From assembly GCF_022655595.1 (NCBI RefSeq), contig NZ_CP093379.1:2104501-2168500 (forward strand): DNA of 64,000 nucleotides. Reading direction: 5' to 3'. Position 1 is the stretch's first letter, and each line of letters begins with the position of its first letter. Made by a program: the position numbers and the translations under genes. The notes under the pieces were generated by a model. It made no database searches, was not told where the DNA came from, and was given only the letters and a program-made list of their open reading frames with translations. This document shows, in pieces, positions 33,684 through 43,786 of this stretch. This stretch comes from Ignatzschineria rhizosphaerae (GTDB lineage Bacteria; Pseudomonadota; Gammaproteobacteria; Cardiobacteriales; Wohlfahrtiimonadaceae).

Positions 33684-35633
33684 ATGATCGAATTCCAAGG
33701 CCTCACTGTCCGCATGAATGCTAACGTCTTAATTGATGGGTTTAGCTTTTCTGTCACTCCTAAAATGCGTATTGGGCTTGTCGGTAAAAATGGGACCGGC
33801 AAAACAACACTCTTTAATACTATTTTAGGTCGACTTGAGCCAGATAAAGGGGAGATTCAAATCCCTAAAAATGCAGTCATGGCAGAAGTAGCGCAAGAGA
33901 TCACCAATACCGAGCTCTCAGCTTTTGAATATATCTTAAGTGGAGATGAGGAACTTGTTCAGCTTCGAGTTGATGAGCTAAAAGCTCTGGAAGAAGGTGA
34001 TGGCATGAAGATCAGTGATATCCATACGCGCCTTGAACAGATTGATGGCTACCGCGCTGATAGCCGTGCTTACCAGCTTCTTGATGGTCTTGGCTTTAAA
34101 GCGGAAGATTATCATAAAAAAGTCAAAGAGTTCTCTGGTGGTTGGAGAATGCGCCTCAATATTGGTAAAGCCTTAATGTGCCGCTCGGATATTTTGCTCT
34201 TAGATGAACCCACCAACCACTTAGACTTTGAAACGGTTGTTTGGGTTGAAGATTGGCTCAAGCAATATGCCGGTATTTTAATTGTAATTTCCCACGACAG
34301 AGATTTCCTTGATAATATCTGCACCCATATCATTCATCTCTACCAACAAAAAGCAACGGCTTACACGGGTAACTACACAGCATTTTTACGCTTAAAAGCT
34401 GAAAAACTCGCGCATCAACAAGCACAATTTGAAAAAAATGAGAAAGTACGGGCGCATTTACAAAAATTCGTAGATCGCTTTAGCGCAAAGGCTACCAAAG
34501 CAAAACAAGCTCAAAGCCGCGTGAAAGCGCTTCAAAAGCTTGAAGATATTGCCCCCGTTGTCGCTGAAAATGAGTTTGCTTTTAGCTTCCAAACACCTGA
34601 TCGCTTACCAGATCCCCTTATTCGTCTTGATGAAGTGAGCTTCACTTACGATGGTGCGCATAATATCTTAGAAAAAATCAACATGACCATTACGCCGGAA
34701 ACTCGCATGGGAATTTTAGGACGTAATGGTGAGGGTAAATCCACGCTAATTAAGATGATCGCCGGCGAGAATTCCCCGACAGCGGGTAATATCATAGCGT
34801 CAGAACATCTTCGTGTCGGCTACTTCTCACAGCATCAAGTAGAATATCTTAATTTAGATGCAGATCCCGTTTGGCATATCTTACAGCTCGATAAAGAGAC
34901 AACAATGCAAGAGGCTCGTAATTTCTTAGGCTCTTTTGGTTTTCATGGCGATAAGGTTTTAGAGAAAATTGCCCCCTTCTCTGGCGGTGAAAAAGCACGC
35001 CTTGCGTTAGCGATGATTGTCTTTCAAAAACCTAATCTACTCCTTCTTGACGAACCAACGAACCATTTAGATATCGAAATGCGCGAAGCGATTGCGATGG
35101 CACTTCAGGAATTTGAGGGCGGCGTCTTAATGGTTTCGCATGATGCTTCTCTCTTAGAGCTTTGTTGTGATCAGTTTGTCTTAGTCGCTAATAAAGGGCT
35201 GACAGAGTTTAAAGGTGACCTTGATGACTATCGCCAATATTTGATTGAACAAAATCGTGAAGCGAATCGGGCTGAAAAAAAAAGTCCAACAAATCAAGAA
35301 ACAAAAACGGAAAAAATAGAAAGCACCACGACGAAATCGAAGCGTCAGCTTGATCGAGAAGAACGTAAAGAGCTACAAACTGAATTACGTCGTCTTACAA
35401 GAGAGACTGAGCAAGCAGAAAAGAGATTAGGAAAACTCACGGAGAAAATAGCAAAGATTGATGATGTTTTAGGTGATCCGACAACCTATGACACAAAATC
35501 ACCAGAAGAGATTCAAATTCTCAATGATGAAAAACTGACATTAGAAAATGAGCAACTTACCCTAGAAGAAAACTGGCTAGAAGGCTCAGCGAAGATTGAA
35601 GAACTCAATGATCTCTTAGATATCAATAACTAA
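33684..35633 (+). CDS. yheS: ABC-F family ATPase YheS
   Basis: ABC-F proteins bind the ribosomal E site and act on stalled or nascent translation complexes; they are soluble, not transporters. The 649-residue protein has two ATPase halves: Walker A GKNGTGKTT near residue 34 with FSGGWRMRL and LLLDEPTNHLD, then GRNGEGKST with FSGGEKARL and LLLDEPTNHLD. A charged P-site tRNA-interaction linker with RFSAKATKAKQAQSR lies between them, and a C-terminal coiled coil follows (residues about 540-645). The sequence tracks E. coli YheS closely, including the long C-terminal coil. It has a strong terminator. Confidence 0.92.
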   Translation: MIEFQGLTVRMNANVLIDGFSFSVTPKMRIGLVGKNGTGKTTLFNTILGRLEPDKGEIQIPKNAVMAEVAQEITNTELSAFEYILSGDEELVQLRVDELKALEEGDGMKISDIHTRLEQIDGYRADSRAYQLLDGLGFKAEDYHKKVKEFSGGWRMRLNIGKALMCRSDILLLDEPTNHLDFETVVWVEDWLKQYAGILIVISHDRDFLDNICTHIIHLYQQKATAYTGNYTAFLRLKAEKLAHQQAQFEKNEKVRAHLQKFVDRFSAKATKAKQAQSRVKALQKLEDIAPVVAENEFAFSFQTPDRLPDPLIRLDEVSFTYDGAHNILEKINMTITPETRMGILGRNGEGKSTLIKMIAGENSPTAGNIIASEHLRVGYFSQHQVEYLNLDADPVWHILQLDKETTMQEARNFLGSFGFHGDKVLEKIAPFSGGEKARLALAMIVFQKPNLLLLDEPTNHLDIEMREAIAMALQEFEGGVLMVSHDASLLELCCDQFVLVANKGLTEFKGDLDDYRQYLIEQNREANRAEKKSPTNQETKTEKIESTTTKSKRQLDREERKELQTELRRLTRETEQAEKRLGKLTEKIAKIDDVLGDPTTYDTKSPEEIQILNDEKLTLENEQLTLEENWLEGSAKIEELNDLLDINN

Positions 35634-35651
35634 CGTCTATTAAGCAACCTC

Positions 35652-35682
35652 AAAAGCCACCCTAAAAAGGGTGGCTTTTTTG
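35652..35682 (+). terminator. Rho-independent terminator of yheS
   Basis: A perfect 12-bp stem AAAAGCCACCCT / AGGGTGGCTTTT with a 4-nt loop runs into TTTTTT, 19 bases after the yheS stop. Confidence 0.92.
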
Positions 35683-35981
35683 TTATTAAATATCAATTTA
35701 GGAAAAAAAAAGAAAACTAGCATCATTCTCTATCAGACTCTGCCATCTGCTATCTCTTTAAAAAAACTTTAACATCTCAGCCATAAAACAGCCACAACCC
35801 ATTGTTTTAACTATCTTTTAAGAAATATCTAAGAAGGGGTTAATAAATTTTCAAAAGTGACAGTTAAGATAAATTAAACTGTTCCATATTTAGTTAACTA
35901 TTTTTCTATTTATTAGTTTTAAAAATCACCAATATATAATGAGGTATCAATAAAAATTATATAAATAGAGGAGCATAACTA
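35683..35981 (+). promoter_or_regulatory. Upstream region of the dehydrogenase operon
   Basis: This roughly 300-base A+T-rich stretch has no gene. It contains TATAAT at 35935-35940, about 40 bases before the first gene, a plausible -10; I see no good -35 at 17 bases. A GAGGAG ribosome site lies before the ATG at 35982. No element of the repeat family is present. Confidence 0.4.
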
Positions 35982-36674
35982 ATGAAGAAATATGATTCAT
36001 CACGTCGAAAATTCATGCAAATATCCATTGCAACATCGACGATGCTACTAATCCCAAGAGCAGGTTTTAGCCAAACTCAAAACCATAATGAAATGTATGT
36101 ACCACAATTTTTCAACCAAGAAGAGTGGAATTTTATTTGTGCAATTACGGATCAATTAATTCCTGAAGATGAGCTTGGCGGCGGAGCGATTGCGGCGGGT
36201 GTCCCTGAATTTATTGACCGGCAAATGCTCACCGATTATGGCACAGGCGCACTCTTTTACATGAGTGGTCCCTATCATATAGATGCTCTCCCTACATTAG
36301 GATATCAAGAACAATATGCCCCTAATGAGCTTTACCAGCATGCTATTGCTCAAATTAATCACTACCTACAACAAAAATATCAAAAACAATTTCCCGATCT
36401 AGATGCTGAAACGCAGATCCTCGTTATGAAAGAGTTAGAGGCAGGAACAATACCATTACAAGGGATTTCTTCTTCCACAACATTCTTTAATCTCCTTTGG
36501 AAAAACACCCAAGAAGGATTCTTCTCTGACCCTAAATATGGGGGAAATAAGCAGATGATGGGCTGGAAACTCTTAGGCTTTCCTGGGGCTCGCGCAGACT
36601 TTATGGATTTTGTCGACAAACCGGGAAAACCATATCCTTATGGGCCCGTTAATCTTGCAGGAAAAAGGGGGTAA
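35982..36674 (+). CDS. Membrane-bound dehydrogenase small subunit (gluconate 2-dehydrogenase subunit 3 family), Tat substrate
   Basis: The 230-residue protein has a twin-arginine signal (SSRRKFMQISIATSTMLLI), so it is exported folded to the periplasm. The rest matches the gluconate 2-dehydrogenase subunit 3 family (FNQEEWNFICAITDQLIPEDELGGGAIAAG region). In these three-subunit enzymes the flavoprotein has no signal peptide and is carried across by this subunit. It is followed 2 bases later by the GMC flavoprotein and then the cytochrome c gene. The substrate could be gluconate, fructose, sorbitol or another polyol. Confidence 0.88.
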   Translation: MKKYDSSRRKFMQISIATSTMLLIPRAGFSQTQNHNEMYVPQFFNQEEWNFICAITDQLIPEDELGGGAIAAGVPEFIDRQMLTDYGTGALFYMSGPYHIDALPTLGYQEQYAPNELYQHAIAQINHYLQQKYQKQFPDLDAETQILVMKELEAGTIPLQGISSSTTFFNLLWKNTQEGFFSDPKYGGNKQMMGWKLLGFPGARADFMDFVDKPGKPYPYGPVNLAGKRG

Positions 36675-36676
36675 TC

Positions 36677-38461
36677 ATGCTAACTAAAAAAGCTCAAAAA
36701 ACAATGCCAAAGACCGATGTTGTCGTCATTGGTTTAGGGTGGACTGGCGCTATTATGTCTAAAGAGTTAGTCGATGCTGGTTTAAAGGTAGTAGCTTTAG
36801 AAAGAGGTGATCATCGCCCGACCTCAGAAGGTGCAGCTTATCCCGGCATTGCAGACGAACTCTCCCATGTGCAGCGCTTTAGACTATTTCAACGTATGAA
36901 AAATAGCACCGTTACCATTCGTTATAATGATGAGAGTGAAGCAGTTCCTTATCGCCAGCTGGGATCTTTCTATTTAGGAGAACATGTCGGTGGCTGCGGT
37001 TTTCACTGGAACGGCATGACTTGGCGTGCACTACCTGAGGATCTACAGATTCGCTCTAAATATATTGAAAAATATGGAGAAGACTTTATCCCTAAAGAGA
37101 GCACTATTCAAGATTATCCTGTTACTTATGAAGAACTAGAACCTCACTTTGAGATGTTTGAAAATGTGTGTGGTACTTCGGGGCAAGCTGGCAATCTTAA
37201 TGGAAAAATAATAGAAGGAGGAAATCCTTTTGAATCTCCACGCGCCAATGATTATCCTAATGAGCCTTTAAAAACACTCTATAGTGGAAATATCTTTAAA
37301 AATGCTGCCAAAAAACTGGGGCTACACCCATTTCCAATCCCAGCCTCTAATGCATCAAAACCCTTCACCAACCCCTATGGCGTTCGTTTAGGGCCTTGTA
37401 ATTACTGTGGATTTTGTGAAGATTTTGGCTGCTATATGTACTCTAAAGCAAGCCCACAGACAACTATTTTACCGGCATTAATTCCAGACCCTAATTTTGA
37501 ACTTAGAACCCAATCTGAGGTCATTAAGATCAATACAAATGACGCCAAAGATAGAGCGACAGGAGTGACCTATGTTGATAAAAATGGAGATTTAGTCTTT
37601 CAACCGGCGGATATGGTATTGCTCTGCGCCTTTCAGATTCACAACGTTCGACTATTACTGGTTTCAAAAATTGGAGAGCCCTATAATCCTCAAACAGGAA
37701 ATGGCGTTGTCGGCAAGAACTTTGCCTATCAATACAATACAAGCGCCACTATTTACTTAAAAGAAGGGGCAATTAATAACCCCTTTATTGGTGCGGGCGC
37801 ATCTGGAACGGTTATTGATGACTTTAATGGTTTAAACTTTGATCATCGAGAAGGAAACTTTATTGGGGGCGCTTATATTGCCGCAACAAATACAGGCGGC
37901 CGCCCCATTGCTCAAACCCATACGGCGCCAGGAACACCAAACTGGGGAGCTGGCTGGAAACAGGGGAAAAAAGAGGGATATCAACGAACCATTAGTCTCA
38001 ATGCTGAAGGGTCGGTCTTATCTTATAAAGATGCGTATATTGACCTTGACCCAACTTACACAGATCGCTTTGGTATTCCACTTGCAAGGATGACTTTTAA
38101 CTGGCACGACAACGAATACCGTCAAGGGGATTATATGGCAAAACAGCTCACAAAAATCTGTGAAGCTATGGAGAATGTCGAATCTTTTAGTGTGCAAAAA
38201 ATCACAGGCGACTGGGATACTAGAAACTATCAATCAACCCATATTACCGGAGGTGCAATTACGGGAGATAGCCCTAAAAATAGTGTTGTTAATAAATATC
38301 TACAATCTTGGGACATTCCTAATCTATTTATTTATGGCGCTTCAGCCTTTCCACAAAATTTATCTTATAACCCCACAGGATTAGTCGGCGCACTTGCCTA
38401 TCATTCGGCAAAAGCTATTAAAGAGCGTTATCTCTCTAATCCTGGGCCGCTCGTTAAATAG
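36677..38461 (+). CDS. Membrane-bound dehydrogenase flavoprotein subunit, GMC family (gluconate 2-dehydrogenase-like)
   Basis: This catalytic subunit oxidises its substrate with FAD in the periplasm. The 594-residue protein begins with the FAD-binding motif VVIGLGWTGAIMSKEL, followed by GGCGFHWNGMTWR, a cysteine cluster CNYCGFCEDFGC (residues about 240-250, characteristic of the family and probably binding an iron-sulfur cluster or forming electron-transfer ligands), and the C-terminal GMC catalytic region with STHITGGAITG and ASAFPQNLSYNPTGLVGAL. It lacks its own signal peptide, consistent with hitch-hiking on the Tat subunit. Which substrate it uses cannot be read from the sequence. Confidence 0.88.
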   Translation: MLTKKAQKTMPKTDVVVIGLGWTGAIMSKELVDAGLKVVALERGDHRPTSEGAAYPGIADELSHVQRFRLFQRMKNSTVTIRYNDESEAVPYRQLGSFYLGEHVGGCGFHWNGMTWRALPEDLQIRSKYIEKYGEDFIPKESTIQDYPVTYEELEPHFEMFENVCGTSGQAGNLNGKIIEGGNPFESPRANDYPNEPLKTLYSGNIFKNAAKKLGLHPFPIPASNASKPFTNPYGVRLGPCNYCGFCEDFGCYMYSKASPQTTILPALIPDPNFELRTQSEVIKINTNDAKDRATGVTYVDKNGDLVFQPADMVLLCAFQIHNVRLLLVSKIGEPYNPQTGNGVVGKNFAYQYNTSATIYLKEGAINNPFIGAGASGTVIDDFNGLNFDHREGNFIGGAYIAATNTGGRPIAQTHTAPGTPNWGAGWKQGKKEGYQRTISLNAEGSVLSYKDAYIDLDPTYTDRFGIPLARMTFNWHDNEYRQGDYMAKQLTKICEAMENVESFSVQKITGDWDTRNYQSTHITGGAITGDSPKNSVVNKYLQSWDIPNLFIYGASAFPQNLSYNPTGLVGALAYHSAKAIKERYLSNPGPLVK

Positions 38462-38470
38462 GAGTACACT

Positions 38471-39790
38471 ATGAAAATCTCTTCAATCATTACTCGTAGC
38501 TTGCTCATCATTTTGGGACTTGGGGTAATACTAATCATTTTTTTAAACATTTATAAAGGCCCTACATCTCAACTTCAACTGACAGATCAATCGCCCTCAA
38601 AGGCCCTTATTGATCAAGGTGCTTATCTCGCACAAATAGGAGATTGCACCTCATGTCATACATCAGATACAAAACAGCCTTTCGCCGGCGGTGTTCCATT
38701 TGAAATGCCGATAGGCACTGTTTATTCACCAAATATTACGCCAGATAAAACCCATGGGATTGGGAACTACTCTTTAGAAGAATTTGATAATGCTATTCGC
38801 TATGGCATTCGTAAAGATGGAAAATCTCTCTATCCAGCGATGCCTTTTCCTGATTATGCCGTTATTTCAGAGGCAGATATCAAAGCGCTCTATGCTTATT
38901 TTATGAATAGTGTTCAACCTTCTGCAACCCCCAGAGTGAAAGCAGAAATAACATGGCCATTATCAATGCGCTGGCCATTAACCGCATGGCGATTAATGTT
39001 TTCACCAACGCCAAAAGAGTTTGATACCTCACGATACCCAACATCTCAAATCGCTCGAGGTGCGTACCTTGTGCAAGGTTTAGGTCACTGTGGTAGCTGT
39101 CATACTCCTCGCAGTTTAACCTTAAATGAAAAAGGCTATAATGAATCAGATCCTGCCTTTCTCTCCGGCAGTAATGTCGCTATTGATGGCTGGGTACCCA
39201 TCAATCTCCGTGGAGATCATATTACTGGTTTAGGAGATATTAGCGCAGATGAGCTTGCGATCCTTTTATGGAGCGGTAGAAGTGAACGTCATGCTGTTTT
39301 TGGGGGGATGAGAGAAGTAGTTGATAATTCTTTACAATTTGCAACCAAAGACGATATCATATCTATAGCAAAGTACCTTAAAACGTTGTCTCCTGTAAAC
39401 TCGTTAAATCCCCCCTTTGTGTATGATGAAACGACTCATCTAGCGCTAAGCTCAGGTAATGATTCTATGCGAGGAGCGAGTATTTATCTCGATGCTTGCG
39501 CTGCATGTCATAGAACAACAGGACTTGGGTATTCAGAAGTCTTTCCTGCCCTTGCAGGAAATCCTTCGGTACAAGCAGATAAAATTGACTCTCTTGTCAA
39601 AATTATCGCAGAAGGTAGCACCCTGCATGGCACAGAACATGCGCTTACAACCTTCGTCATGCCAAATGAATTGAACGATCGTTTAAATGATACTGATATT
39701 GCAGATGTCCTAACCTTTATCCGTACCAGCTGGGGAAATCAAGGAAAAGCTGTATCATTAAAAGATGTCCAAACAATCTTAAAACATTAA
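38471..39790 (+). CDS. Triheme cytochrome c subunit of the membrane-bound dehydrogenase
   Basis: The 439-residue protein has an N-terminal hydrophobic signal-anchor and three c-type heme sites CxxCH: CTSCH at about residue 59, CGSCH at about 205 and CAACH at about 342. This layout is that of gluconate/alcohol/sorbitol dehydrogenase cytochrome subunits, which take electrons from the flavoprotein and reduce ubiquinone. It is 9 bases after the GMC gene and 93 bases before cyoA. Its heme attachment needs the Ccm system, part of which is encoded at the end of the window. Confidence 0.92.
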   Translation: MKISSIITRSLLIILGLGVILIIFLNIYKGPTSQLQLTDQSPSKALIDQGAYLAQIGDCTSCHTSDTKQPFAGGVPFEMPIGTVYSPNITPDKTHGIGNYSLEEFDNAIRYGIRKDGKSLYPAMPFPDYAVISEADIKALYAYFMNSVQPSATPRVKAEITWPLSMRWPLTAWRLMFSPTPKEFDTSRYPTSQIARGAYLVQGLGHCGSCHTPRSLTLNEKGYNESDPAFLSGSNVAIDGWVPINLRGDHITGLGDISADELAILLWSGRSERHAVFGGMREVVDNSLQFATKDDIISIAKYLKTLSPVNSLNPPFVYDETTHLALSSGNDSMRGASIYLDACAACHRTTGLGYSEVFPALAGNPSVQADKIDSLVKIIAEGSTLHGTEHALTTFVMPNELNDRLNDTDIADVLTFIRTSWGNQGKAVSLKDVQTILKH

Positions 39791-39883
39791 TTTGTTTTAA
39801 GTACTACGAAGTCTTTGAAAATGATTCATTCATCGCCTTAGACTTCTTAAATTTATCTGCTCTCATAAAAGGTTAACTCTCTC

Positions 39884-40789
39884 ATGAATAAAACCTACCT
39901 CAAAATGCTTAAAATAGGCACCTTTGTCTCGGTTCTATTAGTTCTTTCAGGTTGTGACTTATCACTATTTAACCCCAAAGGTGAAATTGCTGAATATGAG
40001 AAATGGCTCGTCATATTTAGCGCCTTAATCATGTTAATCGTGATTATTCCTTGTATTTTTATGGCGATTATCTTCCCTTGGTGGTTTAGAGAATCGAATA
40101 AAAAGGCTAAATATACCCCTAATTGGCAGGAATCTAAGGTTCTTGAAAAATTTATGTGGGGTGTTCCTATTGCTATTATTGCAGTATTGGCCTTTGTTAC
40201 CATTCAAAGCACGATAGATCTTAACCCTAAAAAACCGATCGAATCTCATAAAGAGGAGCTTGTGATTGAAGTTATCTCTATGGATTGGCAATGGCTATTT
40301 ATCTATCCGGAAGAAAAGATCGCTACAATTAACAGCATCTATATCCCCACTCATCGCCCCCTTAAATTCAAACTCACCTCTCAAACCGTCATGAATGCTT
40401 TCTTTATTCCACAACTTGGAACACAACTTGATGTTATGTCTGGTATGGAAAATGTATTGCATCTCATTGCTAATGAAGAAGGCGTGTTTCCTGGTGCTTC
40501 TTATAACTATAGTGGAGCTGGTTATTCAGATATGAAATTTAAGGTCAATACCGTCTCCGAAGAGGAGTTTGATCAATGGGTTCTTACTCAACAAGCGAAA
40601 AATAGTCACCCATTAGATTGGGATAAGTATCAAGAATTTGTGAAAGAAACGCCTATTAACGCGCCAGAACAATTTTTCCACCCGGTTGAACAAGGTCTCT
40701 ATTTACGGGTGATTTCCCAATTTTTTGATCTTAACCAATTGAAAGAGCATATGCACATGCAGATGCAACACCTTCATTCCGCTCAATAA
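39884..40789 (+). CDS. cyoA: Cytochrome bo ubiquinol oxidase subunit II
   Basis: CyoA is the second subunit of the bo-type quinol oxidase. The 301-residue protein is a lipoprotein with lipobox LSGC (Cys24) and two transmembrane helices, followed by a periplasmic cupredoxin-like domain. The CuA ligands of cytochrome c oxidases are missing, as expected for a quinol oxidase, and EVISMDWQWLFIYPE is the family signature. First gene of cyoABCDE. Confidence 0.96.
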   Translation: MNKTYLKMLKIGTFVSVLLVLSGCDLSLFNPKGEIAEYEKWLVIFSALIMLIVIIPCIFMAIIFPWWFRESNKKAKYTPNWQESKVLEKFMWGVPIAIIAVLAFVTIQSTIDLNPKKPIESHKEELVIEVISMDWQWLFIYPEEKIATINSIYIPTHRPLKFKLTSQTVMNAFFIPQLGTQLDVMSGMENVLHLIANEEGVFPGASYNYSGAGYSDMKFKVNTVSEEEFDQWVLTQQAKNSHPLDWDKYQEFVKETPINAPEQFFHPVEQGLYLRVISQFFDLNQLKEHMHMQMQHLHSAQ

Positions 40790-40822
40790 CTTACTTCAAA
40801 TTCATCAATAAAGGAATATCCT

Positions 40823-42829
40823 ATGTTTGGCAATTTGACCATTGATAGTATCCCATGGAACGAGCCCATTCCGCTTGCGGCATTTGGTGTCATCATCCTC
40901 ATTGTTTTAGCCGTCCTTGCCACGATCACCTTTACAAAAAGGTGGGGTTGGCTCTGGACAAATTGGCTCACAACCACCGATCATAAAAAAATTGGGATCA
41001 TCTATATTATTGTGGCGATCATCATGCTCATTCGTGGATTTGCAGATGCCATTATGATGCGAACACAACTTGCGCTCGCTTCTACTGGCGATCAAGTTGG
41101 CTATTTACCTCCAGAGCATTATGATCAGATCTTCTCCGCTCATGGCGTGATTATGATCTTCTTTATGGCAACGCCTTTTATTATTGGCTTAATGAATATT
41201 GTTGTTCCGCTTCAAGTAGGGAAACGAGATGTTGCATTCCCAACCTTAAATGCTGTTAGTATCTGGTTAACTGTTGCGGGCGCAATCTTAATTAACCTCT
41301 CTCTTGGGATTGGGGAATTTGCAAGAACAGGCTGGGTTGCTTATGCCCCACTTTCTGAAAAACTCTATAGCCCAAGCGTTGGGGTTGATTATTATATCTG
41401 GAGCTTACAGGTTTCTGGGCTAGGAACAACTTTTGCAGCCATTAATATGTTCGTAACCATTTTACGAGGTAGAGCTCGTGGTATGAAGCTCTTTGATATG
41501 CCTCTTTTCACTTGGTCAACGCTTTGTACCTCTGTTTTAATCATGGCGGTATTCCCTATTTTAACCGCAACCATGATTTTACTCGCGTTAGATCGTTATT
41601 TAGGTTTTGAAATCTTCACTAATACTCTTGGTGGCGGCAATCAGATGATGTACGTTAATCTCATCTGGGCTTGGGGACATCCTGAAGTTTATATCTTAAT
41701 ATTGCCGGCATTTGGTATCTATTCTGAAATCGTCTCTACCTTTAGCCGCAAATACCTCTTTGGTTATAAAGCGCTGGTTTGGGCGATTATTGCGATTCTC
41801 TTTATGTCTTTAACCGTCTGGCTCCATCACTTCTTTACCATGGGGGCCGGCGTCAATGTCAACGCCTTCTTTGGAATTACCACGATGTTTATCGCGATTC
41901 CTACAGGGGTTAAAGTCTTTAACTGGCTATTTACGATCTATGGTGGTCGCGTTAAGATGGATGTGCCGATGCTATGGGCGATTGGCTTCCTCATCCTCTT
42001 TGTTCTTGGAGGTATGACAGGGGTTATGCTAGCTATCCCTGGCGTAAACTACTCTGTCCATAATACAGAATTTGTTGTAGCCCACTTCCATAACACCATT
42101 ATTCCTGGCGTTGTCTTTGGGGTCTTAGCAGGTTATAACTTCTGGTTCCCGAAAGTCTTTGGATTTAGACTCCATAAAGGCTGGGGTTATACAACTTTCT
42201 GGCTCTGGTTTATTGGCTTTATCGTGGCTTTCGCCCCACTTTATCTCGCTGGATTTGATGGGATGCCGCGCCGAATTAGCCAAAACGTGGATCTTCGCTA
42301 CGGGCCATACTTAGTCGTTGCTTGGGTGGGTGCTGTTTTAATCTTCTTTGGTATTGTCGCCATCATCGTTCAACTGTTTGTCAGTATAGCGCAGCGTCAT
42401 AAACTACAAGATGTCACAGGCGATCCTTGGGATGGTAGAACACTCGAGTGGTCTATCGCATCGCCCCCTCCTTCTTATAACTTTGCAGTGATTCCGGCAG
42501 TTGATGAACCGGATCTCTTCTGGAAACAAAAACAAGAAGGAACCGCTTATCCTGAAAACAAACAGTATCAAGATATCTATATGCCTAAAAATACAGCGCT
42601 AGGATTTGTTGCCGGCGGCGTACTTGCTGGGTTACTCTCCTTTACACTAGTTTGGAGTATCTGGTGGCTTGCGATTATCTTCTTTGGCGTAGCGATACTT
42701 CTTTGGATTATTGATAGCTTCAAAGATCATGAGGAAATTTGTATTCCTAAAGAAGAAGTTGAAAAAACAGATCTTGCATTCTTAGAGAAGGTCAAACAAT
42801 TTAATATGCCGCAAGGAGGTCGCGAATGA
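40823..42829 (+). CDS. cyoB: Cytochrome bo ubiquinol oxidase subunit I
   Basis: CyoB holds heme b, heme o3 and CuB and couples oxygen reduction to proton pumping. The 668-residue protein (E. coli 663) has the heme/Cu ligand motifs SAHGVIMIF, WAWGHPEVYILILP (with the cross-linked His-Tyr), HHFFTMG and VVAHFHNTIIPG. The Glu of HPEVY marks the A-type proton channel. It overlaps cyoC by 4 bases. Confidence 0.98.
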   Translation: MFGNLTIDSIPWNEPIPLAAFGVIILIVLAVLATITFTKRWGWLWTNWLTTTDHKKIGIIYIIVAIIMLIRGFADAIMMRTQLALASTGDQVGYLPPEHYDQIFSAHGVIMIFFMATPFIIGLMNIVVPLQVGKRDVAFPTLNAVSIWLTVAGAILINLSLGIGEFARTGWVAYAPLSEKLYSPSVGVDYYIWSLQVSGLGTTFAAINMFVTILRGRARGMKLFDMPLFTWSTLCTSVLIMAVFPILTATMILLALDRYLGFEIFTNTLGGGNQMMYVNLIWAWGHPEVYILILPAFGIYSEIVSTFSRKYLFGYKALVWAIIAILFMSLTVWLHHFFTMGAGVNVNAFFGITTMFIAIPTGVKVFNWLFTIYGGRVKMDVPMLWAIGFLILFVLGGMTGVMLAIPGVNYSVHNTEFVVAHFHNTIIPGVVFGVLAGYNFWFPKVFGFRLHKGWGYTTFWLWFIGFIVAFAPLYLAGFDGMPRRISQNVDLRYGPYLVVAWVGAVLIFFGIVAIIVQLFVSIAQRHKLQDVTGDPWDGRTLEWSIASPPPSYNFAVIPAVDEPDLFWKQKQEGTAYPENKQYQDIYMPKNTALGFVAGGVLAGLLSFTLVWSIWWLAIIFFGVAILLWIIDSFKDHEEICIPKEEVEKTDLAFLEKVKQFNMPQGGRE

Positions 42830-43434
42830 GTACGACATTAAGCAGCCCAAATCTCGAGCTACTGCAAGAGCAGGAAAATGCCGATAATAAGGTGTTTGGT
42901 TTTTGGATCTATTTAATGACCGATGCCATCATCTTTGGAACATTTTTTGCCGTCTTTGTGGTATTACTTAAAAATACAACGCATGGACACACGCCGCAAT
43001 CACTCTTTGATTTAAGCAATGCATTTATTGAAACCGTAGCGCTTCTTACTAGTAGCTTAACTTGTGGATTTGCTATGCTCACTTTAAAACAAGGGCGAAT
43101 TAAACAGACCATTTTACTGTTAATTCTCACCTTTATTTTAGGGGGGATATTTTTAGCTTTAGAGATCAAAGAGTTCCTCTCTTTTATTGAGATCGGCGCA
43201 ACACCTCAAAGTAGCGGCTTTTTATCTGGCTTCTTCTCCTTAGTGGGGCTTCACGGCGTGCATTTATCCATTGGGATGATCTGGATGATTGTCATGATGT
43301 TACAACTTGCCACAAAAGGAGCGACGCTTGCCGTGACAACGCGTCTTAAACTCTTTAGTCTTTTCTGGCACTTTCTAGATATCATCTGGATCTGTATCTT
43401 TTCAGTTGTCTATTTAATGGGGGTTTCATTATGA
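42826..43434 (+). CDS. cyoC: Cytochrome bo ubiquinol oxidase subunit III
   Basis: CyoC is the five-helix accessory subunit of the oxidase. The 202-residue protein has the normal length and the family motifs FGFWIYLMTDAIIFGTFFA and LVGLHGVHLSIGMIW, ending FWHFLDIIWICIFSVVYL. It overlaps both neighbours by ATGA, so synthesis is coupled to cyoB and cyoD. Confidence 0.97.
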   Translation: MSTTLSSPNLELLQEQENADNKVFGFWIYLMTDAIIFGTFFAVFVVLLKNTTHGHTPQSLFDLSNAFIETVALLTSSLTCGFAMLTLKQGRIKQTILLLILTFILGGIFLALEIKEFLSFIEIGATPQSSGFLSGFFSLVGLHGVHLSIGMIWMIVMMLQLATKGATLAVTTRLKLFSLFWHFLDIIWICIFSVVYLMGVSL

Positions 43435-43766
43435 TGATCGATCAATCACAAGCAAAAAAAGAACTCCTTGATTATCTCATTGGATATGGATTCTCTATTG
43501 CACTCTCTTTAATTGCCTTTGGTGTTGTCGTCTATTTAAAGGATTATCTCTCTATTGGCGTACTGGCAAGCATTCTAGCGCTATGTGCTTTAGTACAGAT
43601 CGTGGTGCAATTTGTCTACTTTTTACATATTCGAAAAAGCGATAACGATGGCTGGAATTTAGCGGCACTCTTTTTCACCGGCATTATACTTTTAATGATT
43701 GTAGGGGGCTCTGGCTGGGTCATGTTCTATCTTCATATGAATATGATGCCTGAATTACCGCTCTAA
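43431..43766 (+). CDS. cyoD: Cytochrome bo ubiquinol oxidase subunit IV
   Basis: CyoD assists CuB insertion or stability of the oxidase. The 111-residue protein has three transmembrane helices (YLIGYGFSIALSLIAFGVVVY, then VLASILALCALVQIVVQFVYFLH and a C-terminal helix) with the characteristic QIVVQFVYFLHI. It overlaps cyoC by 4 bases. Confidence 0.95.
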   Translation: MMIDQSQAKKELLDYLIGYGFSIALSLIAFGVVVYLKDYLSIGVLASILALCALVQIVVQFVYFLHIRKSDNDGWNLAALFFTGIILLMIVGGSGWVMFYLHMNMMPELPL

Positions 43767-43786
43767 ATAGGTAAAAACAGTAAAAC

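Noticed and set aside
33608-33698. N-terminal extension of the SDR gene to 33698
   Set aside because: The extra 30 residues overlap the start of yheS and lack SDR similarity; ATG at 33608 has a Shine-Dalgarno at proper distance.
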